A stretch of DNA of 64,000 nucleotides from Puia sp963742225. Its GTDB lineage: Bacteria; Bacteroidota; Bacteroidia; Chitinophagales; Chitinophagaceae. The notes below the pieces were generated by a model. The model searched no databases. It was not told where the DNA came from and saw nothing but the letters and a program-made list of their open reading frames with translations. Below, one piece after another: positions 45,234 through 55,978 of this stretch. The stretch is taken from contig CAVULD010000002.1 in NCBI GenBank assembly GCA_963742225.1, forward strand, positions 434,001-498,000, given 5' to 3'. How positions within the stretch are numbered: the first letter of the stretch is position 1; every line of letters starts with the position of its first letter. Position numbers and translations under genes: made by a program.

Positions 45234-48200
45234 TCAGGAAATCAGAATCGCTTGGGCCATTTCTGGAACCTTTTCTTGCTGGGGTCTTTCTGCAGTACGC
45301 TGGTCCAGGGCCTGCTGCAAAATCCGGGCGAATTCGCGAGCGAAAGGCATATACAAGAAGGTCTTATGATCGCCCGATATTTCATGCACGTAGACTCCTT
45401 TTTTTGCATATTTTTTCCAACCCATGTATTTCATGTCATCCAGGTAATAGAGTCTGGTTTTCACTTTGAACAAGTCAATGGCCCCATCAAAGGGGACCAT
45501 TTTATAATGGCTGTTGGCGTATTCATACTTCTCCCCTATTTTAATCTCTTTGGGGGAAAGATCTTTGGATTCCCATTCCTCCTCTGCAGCCGATTTGCCA
45601 TTTAGCTTTCGTCTGACGAAATTAACTTGATAGGATATTGTTTGTCTTGGCCTTTGCCATAGGGAGCGCAGTATGAACAGTAGCTTGGGGAATTGCCTTT
45701 TAGCTTTCTTGGAAAGTCGGATCAATGTGGGATCGAAATAATCCGAATTTTCCGCATAGGTGTCAAACATGGCCAGCATGACTATTTTTTTTCCCATCAT
45801 CTTGAGTTGGCGAGCCATTTCATACACAATGATACCTCCGAATGAATAGCCTGCCAGGGCAAACGACTGGGCAGGGTTTGTAGCCAGGATTTCGGAAACG
45901 TAATATCGGGCTATGTCTTCCATGTTGTCCAAGGCTTCATCATCTGGCCCGAGACCTTTGGCCTGCAAGGCAAATACCGGTTGATCAGGATCCATATGCT
46001 TGGCCAAATCCTTAAACAAGAGCACGTTCATGCCAAACCCATGAACGATATACAGGGGCATCTTGCTACCCTTCGGCTTGATCGGGACGAGCGAATTCCA
46101 CGCGATGGCTTTATGATCCAACTCAATCAGTTTGGCTAATTTCTCCACCGTTGGGGCTTCGAATAAACTCGCTAAAGGCAGTCGCTTTCCGGTTTCCTTC
46201 TCCAAGCGAGTCATGGCCTGAACGGCGACTAAGGAGTGGCCGCCCAGTTCAAAAAAATCGTCATAAATACTCAATTTATCCATGCCCAACAGGTCAGCCC
46301 AAATGGCTGCAATCGCTTTTTCCGCGCTGGAACGTGGAGGCGCATATCCGTGCGCTCCCACACTGGCCTGATGATTGGGCTTGGGCAGGGCGTTGCGATC
46401 GATTTTTCCGTTAGGCGTCAGAGGTAAAAAAGGAATCAATTCAAAATCATCGGGTACCATATAGGAGGGTAGCAAGTCCTTGAGATCCTGTCTCCATCTA
46501 GATAAAAACCGTTCACTGCGCTGCAAATTGGACTCGGATTCCTTTCCAAAAAGATCTTGTACACCTAGCTTCGGGTCGGGGACCAGGTAGGCTACCAATC
46601 GCTCCTCCAAATTAATTACCACTGCCTCTTTGATGCCTTCCAGTTTCTCTAGGTTCTGTTCAATCTCTCGGGGTTCAATGCGATAGCCACGGATCTTGAG
46701 TTGCTGGTCGATTCTGCCCAGGCATTGAATCTCGCCCGTCTCCAAAAATTTGCCCAAATCACCTGTCTTATACATTTTCCCTTCCGACGCCCGAGAAAAC
46801 GGATCGTCCACAAAGCGTTCTGATGTAAGATCCGGTCTGTTCAAATAGCCAGACGACACGCCGGCCCCACCTATATAAATTTCCCCCAAATAGCCCACCG
46901 GCAGGGGCCGAAGGTATTGATCCAAAATATATACCTGGGTATTGTTAATGGGCTGACCAATGGTGATAATGTCATCACTCGGCGCCAGATGTTTCACACA
47001 AGACCAGATCGTCGTTTCTGTAGGCCCGTACATATTCCAAACGGAACTGGCCCTGGCCAGTAGCCTATCGGCTAGTTCCTTGGGGAGTGCTTCCCCACCG
47101 CAGAGCGCTTTAAGTTCAAGGGGCTTTTGCCATCCCGCGTCCAGGATCATCTTCCAGGTCGAGGGGGTGGCCTGCATAATGCTTATGCCTTCCATTTGCA
47201 TGGCCTCCTTCAGCAACCTGCCATCCCTGGCCGTTTGCTGATCCGCCAAGACTAGTTGTGCTCCGCTCACCAACGGCAGATACAGTTCCAAACCCGCAAT
47301 GTCAAAAGAAATGGTGGTGATGGCCAGCAACCGGTCAGACGCCTGAATGCCGGGTTCTTTTTGCATGCTTAGCACAAAATTCACCAGACTGTGGTGTTGA
47401 ATCTGTACGGCTTTGGGATTTCCGGTAGAGCCGGAAGTATAGAGGATGTAGGCAAGGTCCTGGCCTGTAGCCCGGGACCTGACAGATGCAGCGGGATCAT
47501 GCTTCACCTTGTCAAACGCCTCCTCAATCAATACTTCGGTAGCTTGAGTCGAAAAGCGACCTCGGTATTTAGTGCTGGTAAGCAGGATCTTCGGTTTTGC
47601 GTCCGCGAGCATGTAGGCGATCCGCTTGGCAGGAAACTCGGGATCCAAAGGCAAGTAAGCGGCGCCGGCTTTCATGATGGCCAGTAAGCTGAGCACCATC
47701 TCCACAGACCGGTCCATGGCCAGGGCAATGATATTACCAGGTACCAGATCAAATTCTTGCAGCAGCGTGGCCAGGCGATTGACCTGGTCCACCAGTTGCT
47801 GGTAGGTCAGTTGCTGGCCCTTATATGAAATAGCGATGCGGTTGGGATAGGCGGCGGCTCGCTCAGCGATCAAATCCGTCAGCACGATCTGGTCTGGGTA
47901 ATCCGAGGAGGTGTTGTTCCACCGCTTCAATTTGGTCAAAAGCTCCTGCTGGCTGCTCGACGGAATATCCTTCAACAAGACCTCGGGATTGGCCACCACC
48001 GCCCGCAGCAGGAATTCAAAATCATCCATCATCCGCTTTATGGTGGAGGACTTGAATAGGTGGCTGTTATAAGACCACTCCAAGACGAAGTTTTGTTCGG
48101 AACCAGAGGCGTTCAAAAAAAGCTCGAAGTTTTCGTATTCCCTCGGGTTATAGAACATCTTGTGGTGCAGCCCAAGGAAAGAGACGCCATCGTCCAATCC

Positions 48201-49337
48201 CAAGTCGATATTGAACACGACAGGCACGAGGGGTACGCGTGAAGCATCGCGTGAAATATTGAGTTTCTTTAACAGGCTGCTGAAAGTGAACTGCTGGTGA
48301 TCGTAGTCATCCAGAATTTGCCTCTTCCTTTGTTTGAGGTAGTCGATTAAACTCATGTCCCCGAGAGGATGGCTCCTCAACGGCAGCAGGTTTACGCAAT
48401 GTCCAACCAGCGCATATTTACCCGATGCAGCCTGCCCAGCTGCCGGCAATCCCAAGACAATATCATTTTGTCCGGTGATGCGCATCAGAAAAACTTCAAA
48501 GGATGCCAGCAGCGTAGTGACAAAACTACATCCCGCTTTTTGCGCCAATTTTTTTACGGCTCCCACCAATTGTGGGTCCAGTGGAAAATCGTCCCTGTGA
48601 CTCTTATAGGTACGAATGGCCGATCTGACAAAATCAGTTGGCATATCCAACACAGGTACATTGTCTTTAAATTGGTCTACCCAATATTGTTCGATCTGCT
48701 TATACTCTTCACTTTGAGAAAATGCCTTTTGGGCCAGCGCGTATTGACTGAATGACTCTGCCGCGGGTAAGTCCGGAATTTCATTCTTGGCGTGTGCCCC
48801 ATAGAGTTTTCCCAAATCTTGAAGCAATATGCCCAGCGACCAGCCGTCGCAAACAATGTGGTGGACGGTTATGGTGAGGTAGTGCCTTTCATCCCCCAGC
48901 TTAAACAAAGCCATGCGAAACAGAGGGCCGTTAAGCACATCAAAAGCCGTCTCGGCGTCTTTTTTGGCGAACCGGCTAATAAAACTGCGCTGGCGTTGCT
49001 CATCCTGGTTGGATAAATCTTCCGCAATCAAGTTTAACGCTACAGCTCGGTAGACGCAGATTTGCTTTCCGTCTGCACTAAATGCCGAGCGCAACCCTTC
49101 GTGTCTATTGATCAAATCCTGCAGGGCCGACCGCATCGCGGTTTGGTTGAAGGGTCCCGTCAGCAGCAGCGACACCGACTCATTGTATGAACGGTTCGCG
49201 TCTTCACCGCCCATTAAGCAGGACACCCAAATTTCTAATTGCGGGTCAATAGTTGGAGCCACCTTGGCAATTTCTGGGCCTTCGAACGGGTTGTATTCGA
49301 CCGGACTAAGTTTCTGTATGGCGTTTTCTTGGTTCAA
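45234..49337 (-). CDS. NRPS module C-A-PCP with terminal thioesterase
   Basis: 1367 residues. Condensation domain about 30-460 with HHIVCDG (His159/His160). Adenylation domain about 480-960: YTSGSTGNPK, MYGPTETT, YKTGDLGK, RIDQQLKIRGYRIEPREIE. By alignment to GrsA the pocket reads D-I-L-Q-L-G-M-I-W-K, near the known glycine code. PCP with FFELGGHSL (Ser1035). Thioesterase with GYSFGG (Ser1165) and a C-terminal GDHKTF His. The first codon available is TTG 49337; the next ATG would cut into the C domain. The frame is continuous with the upstream hybrid gene apart from one TAA. It adds the last residue and releases the product. Confidence 0.93.
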   Translation of the reverse strand: MNQENAIQKLSPVEYNPFEGPEIAKVAPTIDPQLEIWVSCLMGGEDANRSYNESVSLLLTGPFNQTAMRSALQDLINRHEGLRSAFSADGKQICVYRAVALNLIAEDLSNQDEQRQRSFISRFAKKDAETAFDVLNGPLFRMALFKLGDERHYLTITVHHIVCDGWSLGILLQDLGKLYGAHAKNEIPDLPAAESFSQYALAQKAFSQSEEYKQIEQYWVDQFKDNVPVLDMPTDFVRSAIRTYKSHRDDFPLDPQLVGAVKKLAQKAGCSFVTTLLASFEVFLMRITGQNDIVLGLPAAGQAASGKYALVGHCVNLLPLRSHPLGDMSLIDYLKQRKRQILDDYDHQQFTFSSLLKKLNISRDASRVPLVPVVFNIDLGLDDGVSFLGLHHKMFYNPREYENFELFLNASGSEQNFVLEWSYNSHLFKSSTIKRMMDDFEFLLRAVVANPEVLLKDIPSSSQQELLTKLKRWNNTSSDYPDQIVLTDLIAERAAAYPNRIAISYKGQQLTYQQLVDQVNRLATLLQEFDLVPGNIIALAMDRSVEMVLSLLAIMKAGAAYLPLDPEFPAKRIAYMLADAKPKILLTSTKYRGRFSTQATEVLIEEAFDKVKHDPAASVRSRATGQDLAYILYTSGSTGNPKAVQIQHHSLVNFVLSMQKEPGIQASDRLLAITTISFDIAGLELYLPLVSGAQLVLADQQTARDGRLLKEAMQMEGISIMQATPSTWKMILDAGWQKPLELKALCGGEALPKELADRLLARASSVWNMYGPTETTIWSCVKHLAPSDDIITIGQPINNTQVYILDQYLRPLPVGYLGEIYIGGAGVSSGYLNRPDLTSERFVDDPFSRASEGKMYKTGDLGKFLETGEIQCLGRIDQQLKIRGYRIEPREIEQNLEKLEGIKEAVVINLEERLVAYLVPDPKLGVQDLFGKESESNLQRSERFLSRWRQDLKDLLPSYMVPDDFELIPFLPLTPNGKIDRNALPKPNHQASVGAHGYAPPRSSAEKAIAAIWADLLGMDKLSIYDDFFELGGHSLVAVQAMTRLEKETGKRLPLASLFEAPTVEKLAKLIELDHKAIAWNSLVPIKPKGSKMPLYIVHGFGMNVLLFKDLAKHMDPDQPVFALQAKGLGPDDEALDNMEDIARYYVSEILATNPAQSFALAGYSFGGIIVYEMARQLKMMGKKIVMLAMFDTYAENSDYFDPTLIRLSKKAKRQFPKLLFILRSLWQRPRQTISYQVNFVRRKLNGKSAAEEEWESKDLSPKEIKIGEKYEYANSHYKMVPFDGAIDLFKVKTRLYYLDDMKYMGWKKYAKKGVYVHEISGDHKTFLYMPFAREFARILQQALDQRTAERPQQEKVPEMAQAILIS

Positions 49338-49346
49338 GCTGTACTT

Positions 49347-52300
49347 TTAATTCACTTGTAAATATTTGCCGGGGTGGTCCGGGTCGGTCACAAACCAGGC
49401 GGGATTGCCAAACTTATCGCGCCCCAGCCGGGCGCCTTCCATGGGCGCCTGGGCCTGGATTTCACTGGACTGCATGGATTTCTCTTGTGCCTTAGAGACG
49501 GGTAAAAAGCCTGCCTGGATGAGTTGCTCGGCTGACGATTCAAATGCCTGCACAATTTGGTCCACTTCCTTTTCGCTGAAAGCTTCATTTAGAAAACACG
49601 GGAATCCATCCAGTATATGTATCCCTTTTTCGCGCATAAGGGTGAACAACAATTCACCATAGGCAATATCTTCTTTGAACTTGAGCTTCCACAGCGAACC
49701 GAATTGTGCCGCAAACAGCGGTAACCCCCGGGTGTGGCAAATGTTATTCAGTTTATCGGCTAACTGTTTGGTTAAATTGTTCAACCGCAGTTGTAACTCC
49801 GGCCCTTTAGTCCGCATATGATCCAAAGCGGCTTTAGCCGCAGCCAACGCGAGGGGATGACGAACGAAAGTGCCCGCAAAATAAGTAACCCCTGATTCCG
49901 GAACCGAGTCGTCGCCATACTGCCAAGTCCCTCCATCCAGTGCGTCCATGAACCTGCTGCGGCCGGCAATTACGCCAAAGGGCATACCGGCAGCGACAAC
50001 CTTACCGTAGGTTCCTAAGTCGGCTCGGACCCCAAATAAAGCCTGCGTCCCGCCAGGATGCATTCTGAATCCAGTAATCACTTCATCAAAAATCAAGGCG
50101 GTTCCTGAATTTTCGGTGATTTGCCTCAGTTTCTTCAGAAACTCGATGGGTTGAAATTCCGGCCTCCTACTCTGCACAGGCTCAACCAACACTGCGGCAA
50201 ACTCATGAGCACGGTCAGCTATTATCTGTAAACTTTCCTCCGTTCCATAGTCTAGGATCAACATATTTTGCACAGCCTCCGGCATGATGCCCGGCGCAGC
50301 TGGAAAGGACTTAAGTTTTTTGGTGCCACGAACAATCACCTCGTCTACAATCCCATGGTAAGATCCGGCAAAAGCCACGATTGTAGATCTCCCCGTCACC
50401 GTTCTGGCGATGCGCATAGCCCCCAGGACGGCCTCCGATCCCGTATTGCACAGGGCCACGCGTTCAAAACCAGTAAATTCGCCGATGAGTCGGCAAACTT
50501 CTCCGGCCAATTCGTGCTGTGGTCCGAGCTCAAAACCTCGATCAATTTGCTGGCGCAGGGCATGCACCACAAATTCCGGCTGATAGCCGAACATGTTGGA
50601 TCCAAATCCATTCAGTACATCAATGTATTCATTTCCATCAATATCCCAAAGTCTGAATCCCTTAGATTTATTGACTACAATGGAATAGACAATTTCTTTG
50701 GTCTGCGGACGAAATCCGGAAACTACCCTCGGGTCGGCCATATGCGCCCGGTGTTGTTGCGTGTAGGCCTTGCTGGATTTTGTCTTTTCGGTGTAGCGCT
50801 GGATCAATTCTCGGAGAAAAGTTTGTTGCTTGGCATTGAGTTCCCTTGATTTCCTTTCAATGCGGGCCGTTGCTCCAAAGGGCTTTTTTAATTCCGCCGC
50901 TTCCTCCGGGGTAAGGCTACCATCGGCGCCCACCTTCAGGCCGGAAGGAGCTTCACCAGCTGTGATTCCATCCACTTTAGCTGCCCCGCCGCTTTGCAGC
51001 AATGCCACTTGCTGAGCTAAAAACTGAATCTGTTGCGACAGCAGCGCAATATTTCCCGAAGCTGCCAAATCCCCTGTGCCCAACCTGGAAGGCGGCACCG
51101 CTTGGGTCGAAGGTTTATCAGCAGGTAATGCGCGGTCCAGATAATTCGCTAATAAATCCAGGCTGCCATATTCTTCTGTCAATTGCCTGAAGGTTATGGG
51201 TAGTCCAAATTCCTTTTTCAAGTTTAGCGCAACCTGTGTTAACAACAATGAATCGAGGCCGATTTCCATAAATCCCATTTCTGGGCTTACCCCTTCCAAA
51301 TCGATGCCTGAGGTATTCTCCAAGATTGCTTTCACTTTGTCGATGAGCGCTGCTTTTCTCATATAGTTAGGTTGATGAACGTTATTCTGATTTGTCTGCG
51401 TTAGATAAAAATCCTGGACCGCCAGGTTGATCAATGGGCTAGGCAGGGTCGCTACCTGTGGTGGGTCGACCCAGTAGCGTTTGCGATCAAAGGCATAGGT
51501 CGGAAGATTGCTGAGTTTTTTGCGCCCTTGGCCTGCATAAAACCTAGGCCAGTCGGGTAGGATTCCGTGCATCCACAGCTGCCCCAGGGCCTTGAGTAGC
51601 GAATAATATGCGGATTGCCCGTCCAGCTGATCCAAGCTTGAAAGAGCTACCGAAGATTTTTTGGGTGCTTGTTGGCGAGCGAGCATGGTGGTCACATTAC
51701 CAGGGCCCGTCTCCAGCAATACTTGTCGGCCCTCTTGGCACACTACGCGCAACGCTTCGGCAAACTGAACCGGTGAGCGCAGATGGCGGGTCCAATACGC
51801 CGGATCCATGGCTTCGGCATCGGTCAGCCAAGTGCCAGATACAGTGGAAACCACGGGTATCCTGGGCGCACTTAATGGGACCGATCGAACAACCTGCTCG
51901 AAAGGCTCGAGGATCGGATCCATCATAGCCGAATGAAAAGCGTGACTGGTGCGCAATAGTTTACTGGAAATGCCTCGGGCTTCCAGCTGGGTGGCATATT
52001 CGGCCACCCTGTCTACCGGCCCCGCTACCACGCAGGATCCTGGTGCGTTGATGGCCGCAAGCGACAGTTCCGCAGGCAGGGCCGTGGCAATTGACGCGAA
52101 CTCAGCTTTTACAGCCAGCATGCTTCCAGTCGGCAAAGCAGCCATCATGGTACTGCGCGCTGCAATTAATTTTAACCCATCTTCCAGGCTGAAAACATGG
52201 GCCAGATGGGCAGCCACAAATTCTCCAATGCTGTGGCCAATGAGGGCCGTCGGCTGAATACCCCAACTCATCCACAATTTGGCAATGGCATATTCGATCG

Positions 52301-55300
52301 TGAAGATAGCGGGCTGGGTGTAATAGGTATTGTTTATGCGTTCTAGCGCTTCTTTCTGCTGTTCGCCAGGAAATAGAACCTTGCGGATGTCTTCCTTGAG
52401 GAACGGCGCAAGGCCCTCAGCGCAGCGGTCAACGGCTTGGCGAAAAACCAATTCGTGCTGGTAAAGATCCCAGCCCATATGCAAAAACTGGGCGCCCTGG
52501 CCGGGAAACATGAAGACGACATCCGAAAACGCCTCGTCCAATTGTTTGGTTTCGGAAGGCGACCCCGACGGAGCCCTCAATTTATCGATTGCCTCGCGCG
52601 TATCGGCGGCTACTATAAATCGCCGATGCTTAAAGTCTGCGCGGGCAGTGTGTAAGGTATAGGCCATGCCGGCAAGACTAGCACCCGGTTGAGCCGACAT
52701 AAAATTTTCGAGTTTCACCGCATAGCCATCCCGGCTAGTGGCTGTCTTAGCTGACCAGCTGAGCAGCTGAACCGGTCTTGCCACACCGGATTCGATCGGG
52801 CTGTTTACATATTCTTCCAAGACCACGTGGACGTTGGTGCCCCCCACGCCAAAGGAGCTGACACCCGCTCTTCTTTTGCCGGTGGCTTGCCAATCTTGTA
52901 AACGGTTATTGACGTAAAAAGGGCTGTGGTCAAAATCGATGTTGGGATTAGGTCGCTTAAAATTCACCGAAGGTGGAATTTGGCGATGAAATAGCGCCAG
53001 AGTGGTCTTGATAAAACCGGCTACGCCGGCCGCCGCAGTAAGATGGCCCATATTGCTTTTGATGGACCCAATTGCACAGTACTGGTGTACCGGCTGGACA
53101 CCGAAGGACATATTCAGGCCTTCCATTTCGATAGGATCCCCCAGCGGTGTAGCAGTTCCATGTGCCTCCACGTAGGTTATTGTTGAGGGATCCACCTCTC
53201 CATCCTCCAGCGCTTTGGTAATGGCAATGGACTGACCTTCTGCGCTGGGCGCCGTGAAACTTCCCTTGGATCCGCCATCGTTGTTTACACCAATGCCTTT
53301 AATCAAAGCAAAAATCTGGTCGCCATCGCGCCTGGCGTCTTCCAGGCTTTTCAACACCACCACTCCTGCCCCATCGCTGAAGACCGTTCCTTGGGCATCC
53401 GCATCAAAGGAGCGGCAATGGCCGTCGCGGCTCAACATGGCGCCTTCTTGGTAGACATGGCCGCTGCGAATGGGCACCGTTATCGCTGCTCCTCCTGCCA
53501 GCGCCATATCACACTCGCCGTCGCGAATGCTTTCGGCCGCTTTGGCGATGGCCAAAAGGGAAGTGGAACACGCAGAATATAGGCTTATGGCAGGTCCCTT
53601 CAAATTCAATTCATAGGCCGTACGGGAGGCCACATAGTCTTTTTCGTTGAGTGTCATTACTTGGAAACTACCTACTTGGTCAATAATTTCTCGGTTGCTG
53701 GCGACATTATTCTGATAATAGGTGTTATTTCCGGTGCCGGCAAATACAGCTATGGAGCCCTCATATTTGGAAGGAACATATCCCGCGCGCTCTAGCGCCT
53801 CCCAGGCAACTTCCAAGAAAATACGCTGTTGCGGATCCATCACCTGGGCCGATTTCGGGTTGATGCCGAAAAAGCCCGCATCGAATTCCTCGGGATGGTC
53901 CAAGATACCCCGTGCGGCTACGTATTCGGGATCGTTGCGAAGCGACAAGGGCACCTGCGGGTCCAATTGATCTTGGGTGAAAAACGAAATAGTCTCTTTG
54001 CCTGCCTTTAGAAGAGACCACAATTCCTCGATGCTGGCGGCTCCCGGGAATCGGCCCGCCATCCCTATGACGGCGACTTCCCTATCGGTGTTCTGAGGTT
54101 GGACTTTCTTCTTACTCGCCCGGTTCAGCTGTCTTCTTGTCCCGCTAAGGAAGGAAGCAATCCCCGCAATGGTGGGATATAAATAGAGTTTGGTAATGGG
54201 GAGATCGTACTGGAATTGCAACCTCAGCTCGGCCACCGTCTTCATGGCGAGCAAGGAATTGCCCCCCAATTCAAAAAAATTGTCGTCGACGCCAATCTGA
54301 TCAAGCAGAAGCAACCCATGCCACAGGTCTGCGATTCGTTTTTCTATTTCCGTACCTGGGGCTTTATACAGTACTCCTAAATCAGGCCGCCCTGTGCCAG
54401 GTTTGGGTAGAGCGCGCTTGTCTACCTTACCGCTGGAGGTCTTAGGTAATTCATTCAACCACACGAAAGCGGAAGGCATCATATAATCGGGTAGTAAGCC
54501 AGCCAAGGATTTTCTCAACACGGCGGTGTCTTTTCTTCCGTCCGAGGAAACCAGGTAGGCGATCAGCTTTTTTTGGTCCCCCAGGTCTTCCCTGGCAACG
54601 ACTACAGCCAGTTGAATGCCCCTTTGTTGGTTCAGGACCACTTCAATTTCCCCTGGTTCCACCCGGTAGCCCCGCACCTTCACTTGGTCATCTCTTCTGC
54701 CCAGAAACTCGATGTTTCCATCCGGCAAATAGCGGGCTAAATCACCCGTGCGGTACATCCTCAACACTTCGTTATTGGGTTGCGGCCAAGAGATGAATTT
54801 TTCAGCCGTAAGCGCAGGACGGTTAAGGTATCCTTCGGCCAAACAGGTTCCACTGATGCACAGTTCGCCCGTTTGCCCATTTGGCAAAGCAGCCAAATTT
54901 TCGTCCAAAATGTAGATGGATACCTGGTCGATGGGTGTTCCGATGGACGGCAGGGGAGGCCAGGTAGCCGGATCCCCAACCAATTTGAGCTCCGTAACCA
55001 CATGGCATTCCGTCGGACCGTATTGGTTAAAGAGCGTACAGTGGGGCAAGGCCGAAAAGAAACGGACCAGTTGGGGCGTCACTTTCAACTGCTCACCGGC
55101 AGTCATTATCTCCTGCAAACTGCCAGGAAACCGGTGGGCAGCAACTGCGGTTTCGGTCAAAAACTGTAAGGCGGCGAAGGGCAGGAAAAGTCGGTTTATA
55201 GATTGGTTCTCCAAGAAATTCACCAGCCGCTGGGGATCTAAACGTTCATCGTCTGCTATGAGCACCAACGTCCCTCCGGTGATCAGCGTAGAAAAAATTT

Positions 55301-55934
55301 CCTGAAAAGAAACGTCAAAACTGATAGGCGTAAACTGCAAGGTCTTTGTACCCACTCCCGCTTGGGAATGTCTACGCTGCCACTCAAGCAAATTGACCAT
55401 GGCTTGGTGGCCCATGCAAACGCCTTTTGGCATACCCGTTGAACCCGAGGTATACAACACGTAGGCCAGGGGTGATTCAAATACGGGACCGACTGAAGCA
55501 TCCACCTTTGGGATTTCGTCGATCAGAAGGATCGAGTGAATGCCCAAGGATTGGAAATATTCCCGTTCGCAATCCATGCACAGCACTAAATCCAGGCCTG
55601 CGTCACGAATAATATTTTTCAGGCGATCGGCCGGGTAGTTGGGATCTAAAGGCAGGTAAGGATGACCGGATTTAAGGATCCCCAGCAATCCGGTGACCAT
55701 ATCGAGTGTACGAGTCGTGCTTATCCCGATAGGAACAGAACTTAGTCCCTTGGCTAAGATGGACGCTTCAAGCTGATCTGACCTAAGGTTCAGCTCCCGG
55801 TAGGTCAGAAGCTGGTCGCCCAGGCAAATAGCCACGGCATCGGGGGTCTTGGCGACCTGTTCTTCGAACAGCTGCTGCACCAGAAGCCCGCTCCGATCAT
55901 GAGGCTGCTTTTGTTCGTCACGCCGGGTGTTCAT
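49347..55934 (-). CDS. NRPS-PKS hybrid A-PCP-KS-AT-ACP-aminotransferase
   Basis: 2195 residues. Loading A domain about 20-520 (YTSGSTGMPK, QYGPTECH, YRTGDLAR, RRDDQVKVRGYRVEPGEIE). Its pocket reads D-V-Q-F-M-A-Q-V-V-K, nearest to proline-type codes. PCP Ser560 (FFELGGNSL). Ketosynthase about 660-1080 with Cys789 (SACSTS), EAHGTATPLGDP and KSNMGH. Acyltransferase Ser1235 (GHSIG) with HAFHS, the malonyl type. ACP Ser1562 (GLDSL). Class III PLP aminotransferase about 1700-2130 with Lys1978 (YGKVVAAGMP), of the MycA type that transaminates a beta-ketoacyl thioester. No ketoreductase or dehydratase. It starts an operon with the NRPS and Sfp genes. Confidence 0.93.
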   Translation of the reverse strand: MNTRRDEQKQPHDRSGLLVQQLFEEQVAKTPDAVAICLGDQLLTYRELNLRSDQLEASILAKGLSSVPIGISTTRTLDMVTGLLGILKSGHPYLPLDPNYPADRLKNIIRDAGLDLVLCMDCEREYFQSLGIHSILLIDEIPKVDASVGPVFESPLAYVLYTSGSTGMPKGVCMGHQAMVNLLEWQRRHSQAGVGTKTLQFTPISFDVSFQEIFSTLITGGTLVLIADDERLDPQRLVNFLENQSINRLFLPFAALQFLTETAVAAHRFPGSLQEIMTAGEQLKVTPQLVRFFSALPHCTLFNQYGPTECHVVTELKLVGDPATWPPLPSIGTPIDQVSIYILDENLAALPNGQTGELCISGTCLAEGYLNRPALTAEKFISWPQPNNEVLRMYRTGDLARYLPDGNIEFLGRRDDQVKVRGYRVEPGEIEVVLNQQRGIQLAVVVAREDLGDQKKLIAYLVSSDGRKDTAVLRKSLAGLLPDYMMPSAFVWLNELPKTSSGKVDKRALPKPGTGRPDLGVLYKAPGTEIEKRIADLWHGLLLLDQIGVDDNFFELGGNSLLAMKTVAELRLQFQYDLPITKLYLYPTIAGIASFLSGTRRQLNRASKKKVQPQNTDREVAVIGMAGRFPGAASIEELWSLLKAGKETISFFTQDQLDPQVPLSLRNDPEYVAARGILDHPEEFDAGFFGINPKSAQVMDPQQRIFLEVAWEALERAGYVPSKYEGSIAVFAGTGNNTYYQNNVASNREIIDQVGSFQVMTLNEKDYVASRTAYELNLKGPAISLYSACSTSLLAIAKAAESIRDGECDMALAGGAAITVPIRSGHVYQEGAMLSRDGHCRSFDADAQGTVFSDGAGVVVLKSLEDARRDGDQIFALIKGIGVNNDGGSKGSFTAPSAEGQSIAITKALEDGEVDPSTITYVEAHGTATPLGDPIEMEGLNMSFGVQPVHQYCAIGSIKSNMGHLTAAAGVAGFIKTTLALFHRQIPPSVNFKRPNPNIDFDHSPFYVNNRLQDWQATGKRRAGVSSFGVGGTNVHVVLEEYVNSPIESGVARPVQLLSWSAKTATSRDGYAVKLENFMSAQPGASLAGMAYTLHTARADFKHRRFIVAADTREAIDKLRAPSGSPSETKQLDEAFSDVVFMFPGQGAQFLHMGWDLYQHELVFRQAVDRCAEGLAPFLKEDIRKVLFPGEQQKEALERINNTYYTQPAIFTIEYAIAKLWMSWGIQPTALIGHSIGEFVAAHLAHVFSLEDGLKLIAARSTMMAALPTGSMLAVKAEFASIATALPAELSLAAINAPGSCVVAGPVDRVAEYATQLEARGISSKLLRTSHAFHSAMMDPILEPFEQVVRSVPLSAPRIPVVSTVSGTWLTDAEAMDPAYWTRHLRSPVQFAEALRVVCQEGRQVLLETGPGNVTTMLARQQAPKKSSVALSSLDQLDGQSAYYSLLKALGQLWMHGILPDWPRFYAGQGRKKLSNLPTYAFDRKRYWVDPPQVATLPSPLINLAVQDFYLTQTNQNNVHQPNYMRKAALIDKVKAILENTSGIDLEGVSPEMGFMEIGLDSLLLTQVALNLKKEFGLPITFRQLTEEYGSLDLLANYLDRALPADKPSTQAVPPSRLGTGDLAASGNIALLSQQIQFLAQQVALLQSGGAAKVDGITAGEAPSGLKVGADGSLTPEEAAELKKPFGATARIERKSRELNAKQQTFLRELIQRYTEKTKSSKAYTQQHRAHMADPRVVSGFRPQTKEIVYSIVVNKSKGFRLWDIDGNEYIDVLNGFGSNMFGYQPEFVVHALRQQIDRGFELGPQHELAGEVCRLIGEFTGFERVALCNTGSEAVLGAMRIARTVTGRSTIVAFAGSYHGIVDEVIVRGTKKLKSFPAAPGIMPEAVQNMLILDYGTEESLQIIADRAHEFAAVLVEPVQSRRPEFQPIEFLKKLRQITENSGTALIFDEVITGFRMHPGGTQALFGVRADLGTYGKVVAAGMPFGVIAGRSRFMDALDGGTWQYGDDSVPESGVTYFAGTFVRHPLALAAAKAALDHMRTKGPELQLRLNNLTKQLADKLNNICHTRGLPLFAAQFGSLWKLKFKEDIAYGELLFTLMREKGIHILDGFPCFLNEAFSEKEVDQIVQAFESSAEQLIQAGFLPVSKAQEKSMQSSEIQAQAPMEGARLGRDKFGNPAWFVTDPDHPGKYLQVN

Positions 55935-55950
55935 AATATTTTCGAACTAA

Positions 55951-55978
55951 CAAATTAATAATCAATAAATGCTGACAA
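55951..55978 (-). promoter_or_regulatory. Candidate promoter of the assembly-line operon
   Basis: On the minus strand TTG (55978-55976), an 18-base spacer and TAATTTG (55957-55951), 17 bases ahead of the ATG at 55934. It is a near match to the Bacteroidota promoter, in an AT-rich stretch unlike the surrounding sequence. Confidence 0.35.
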
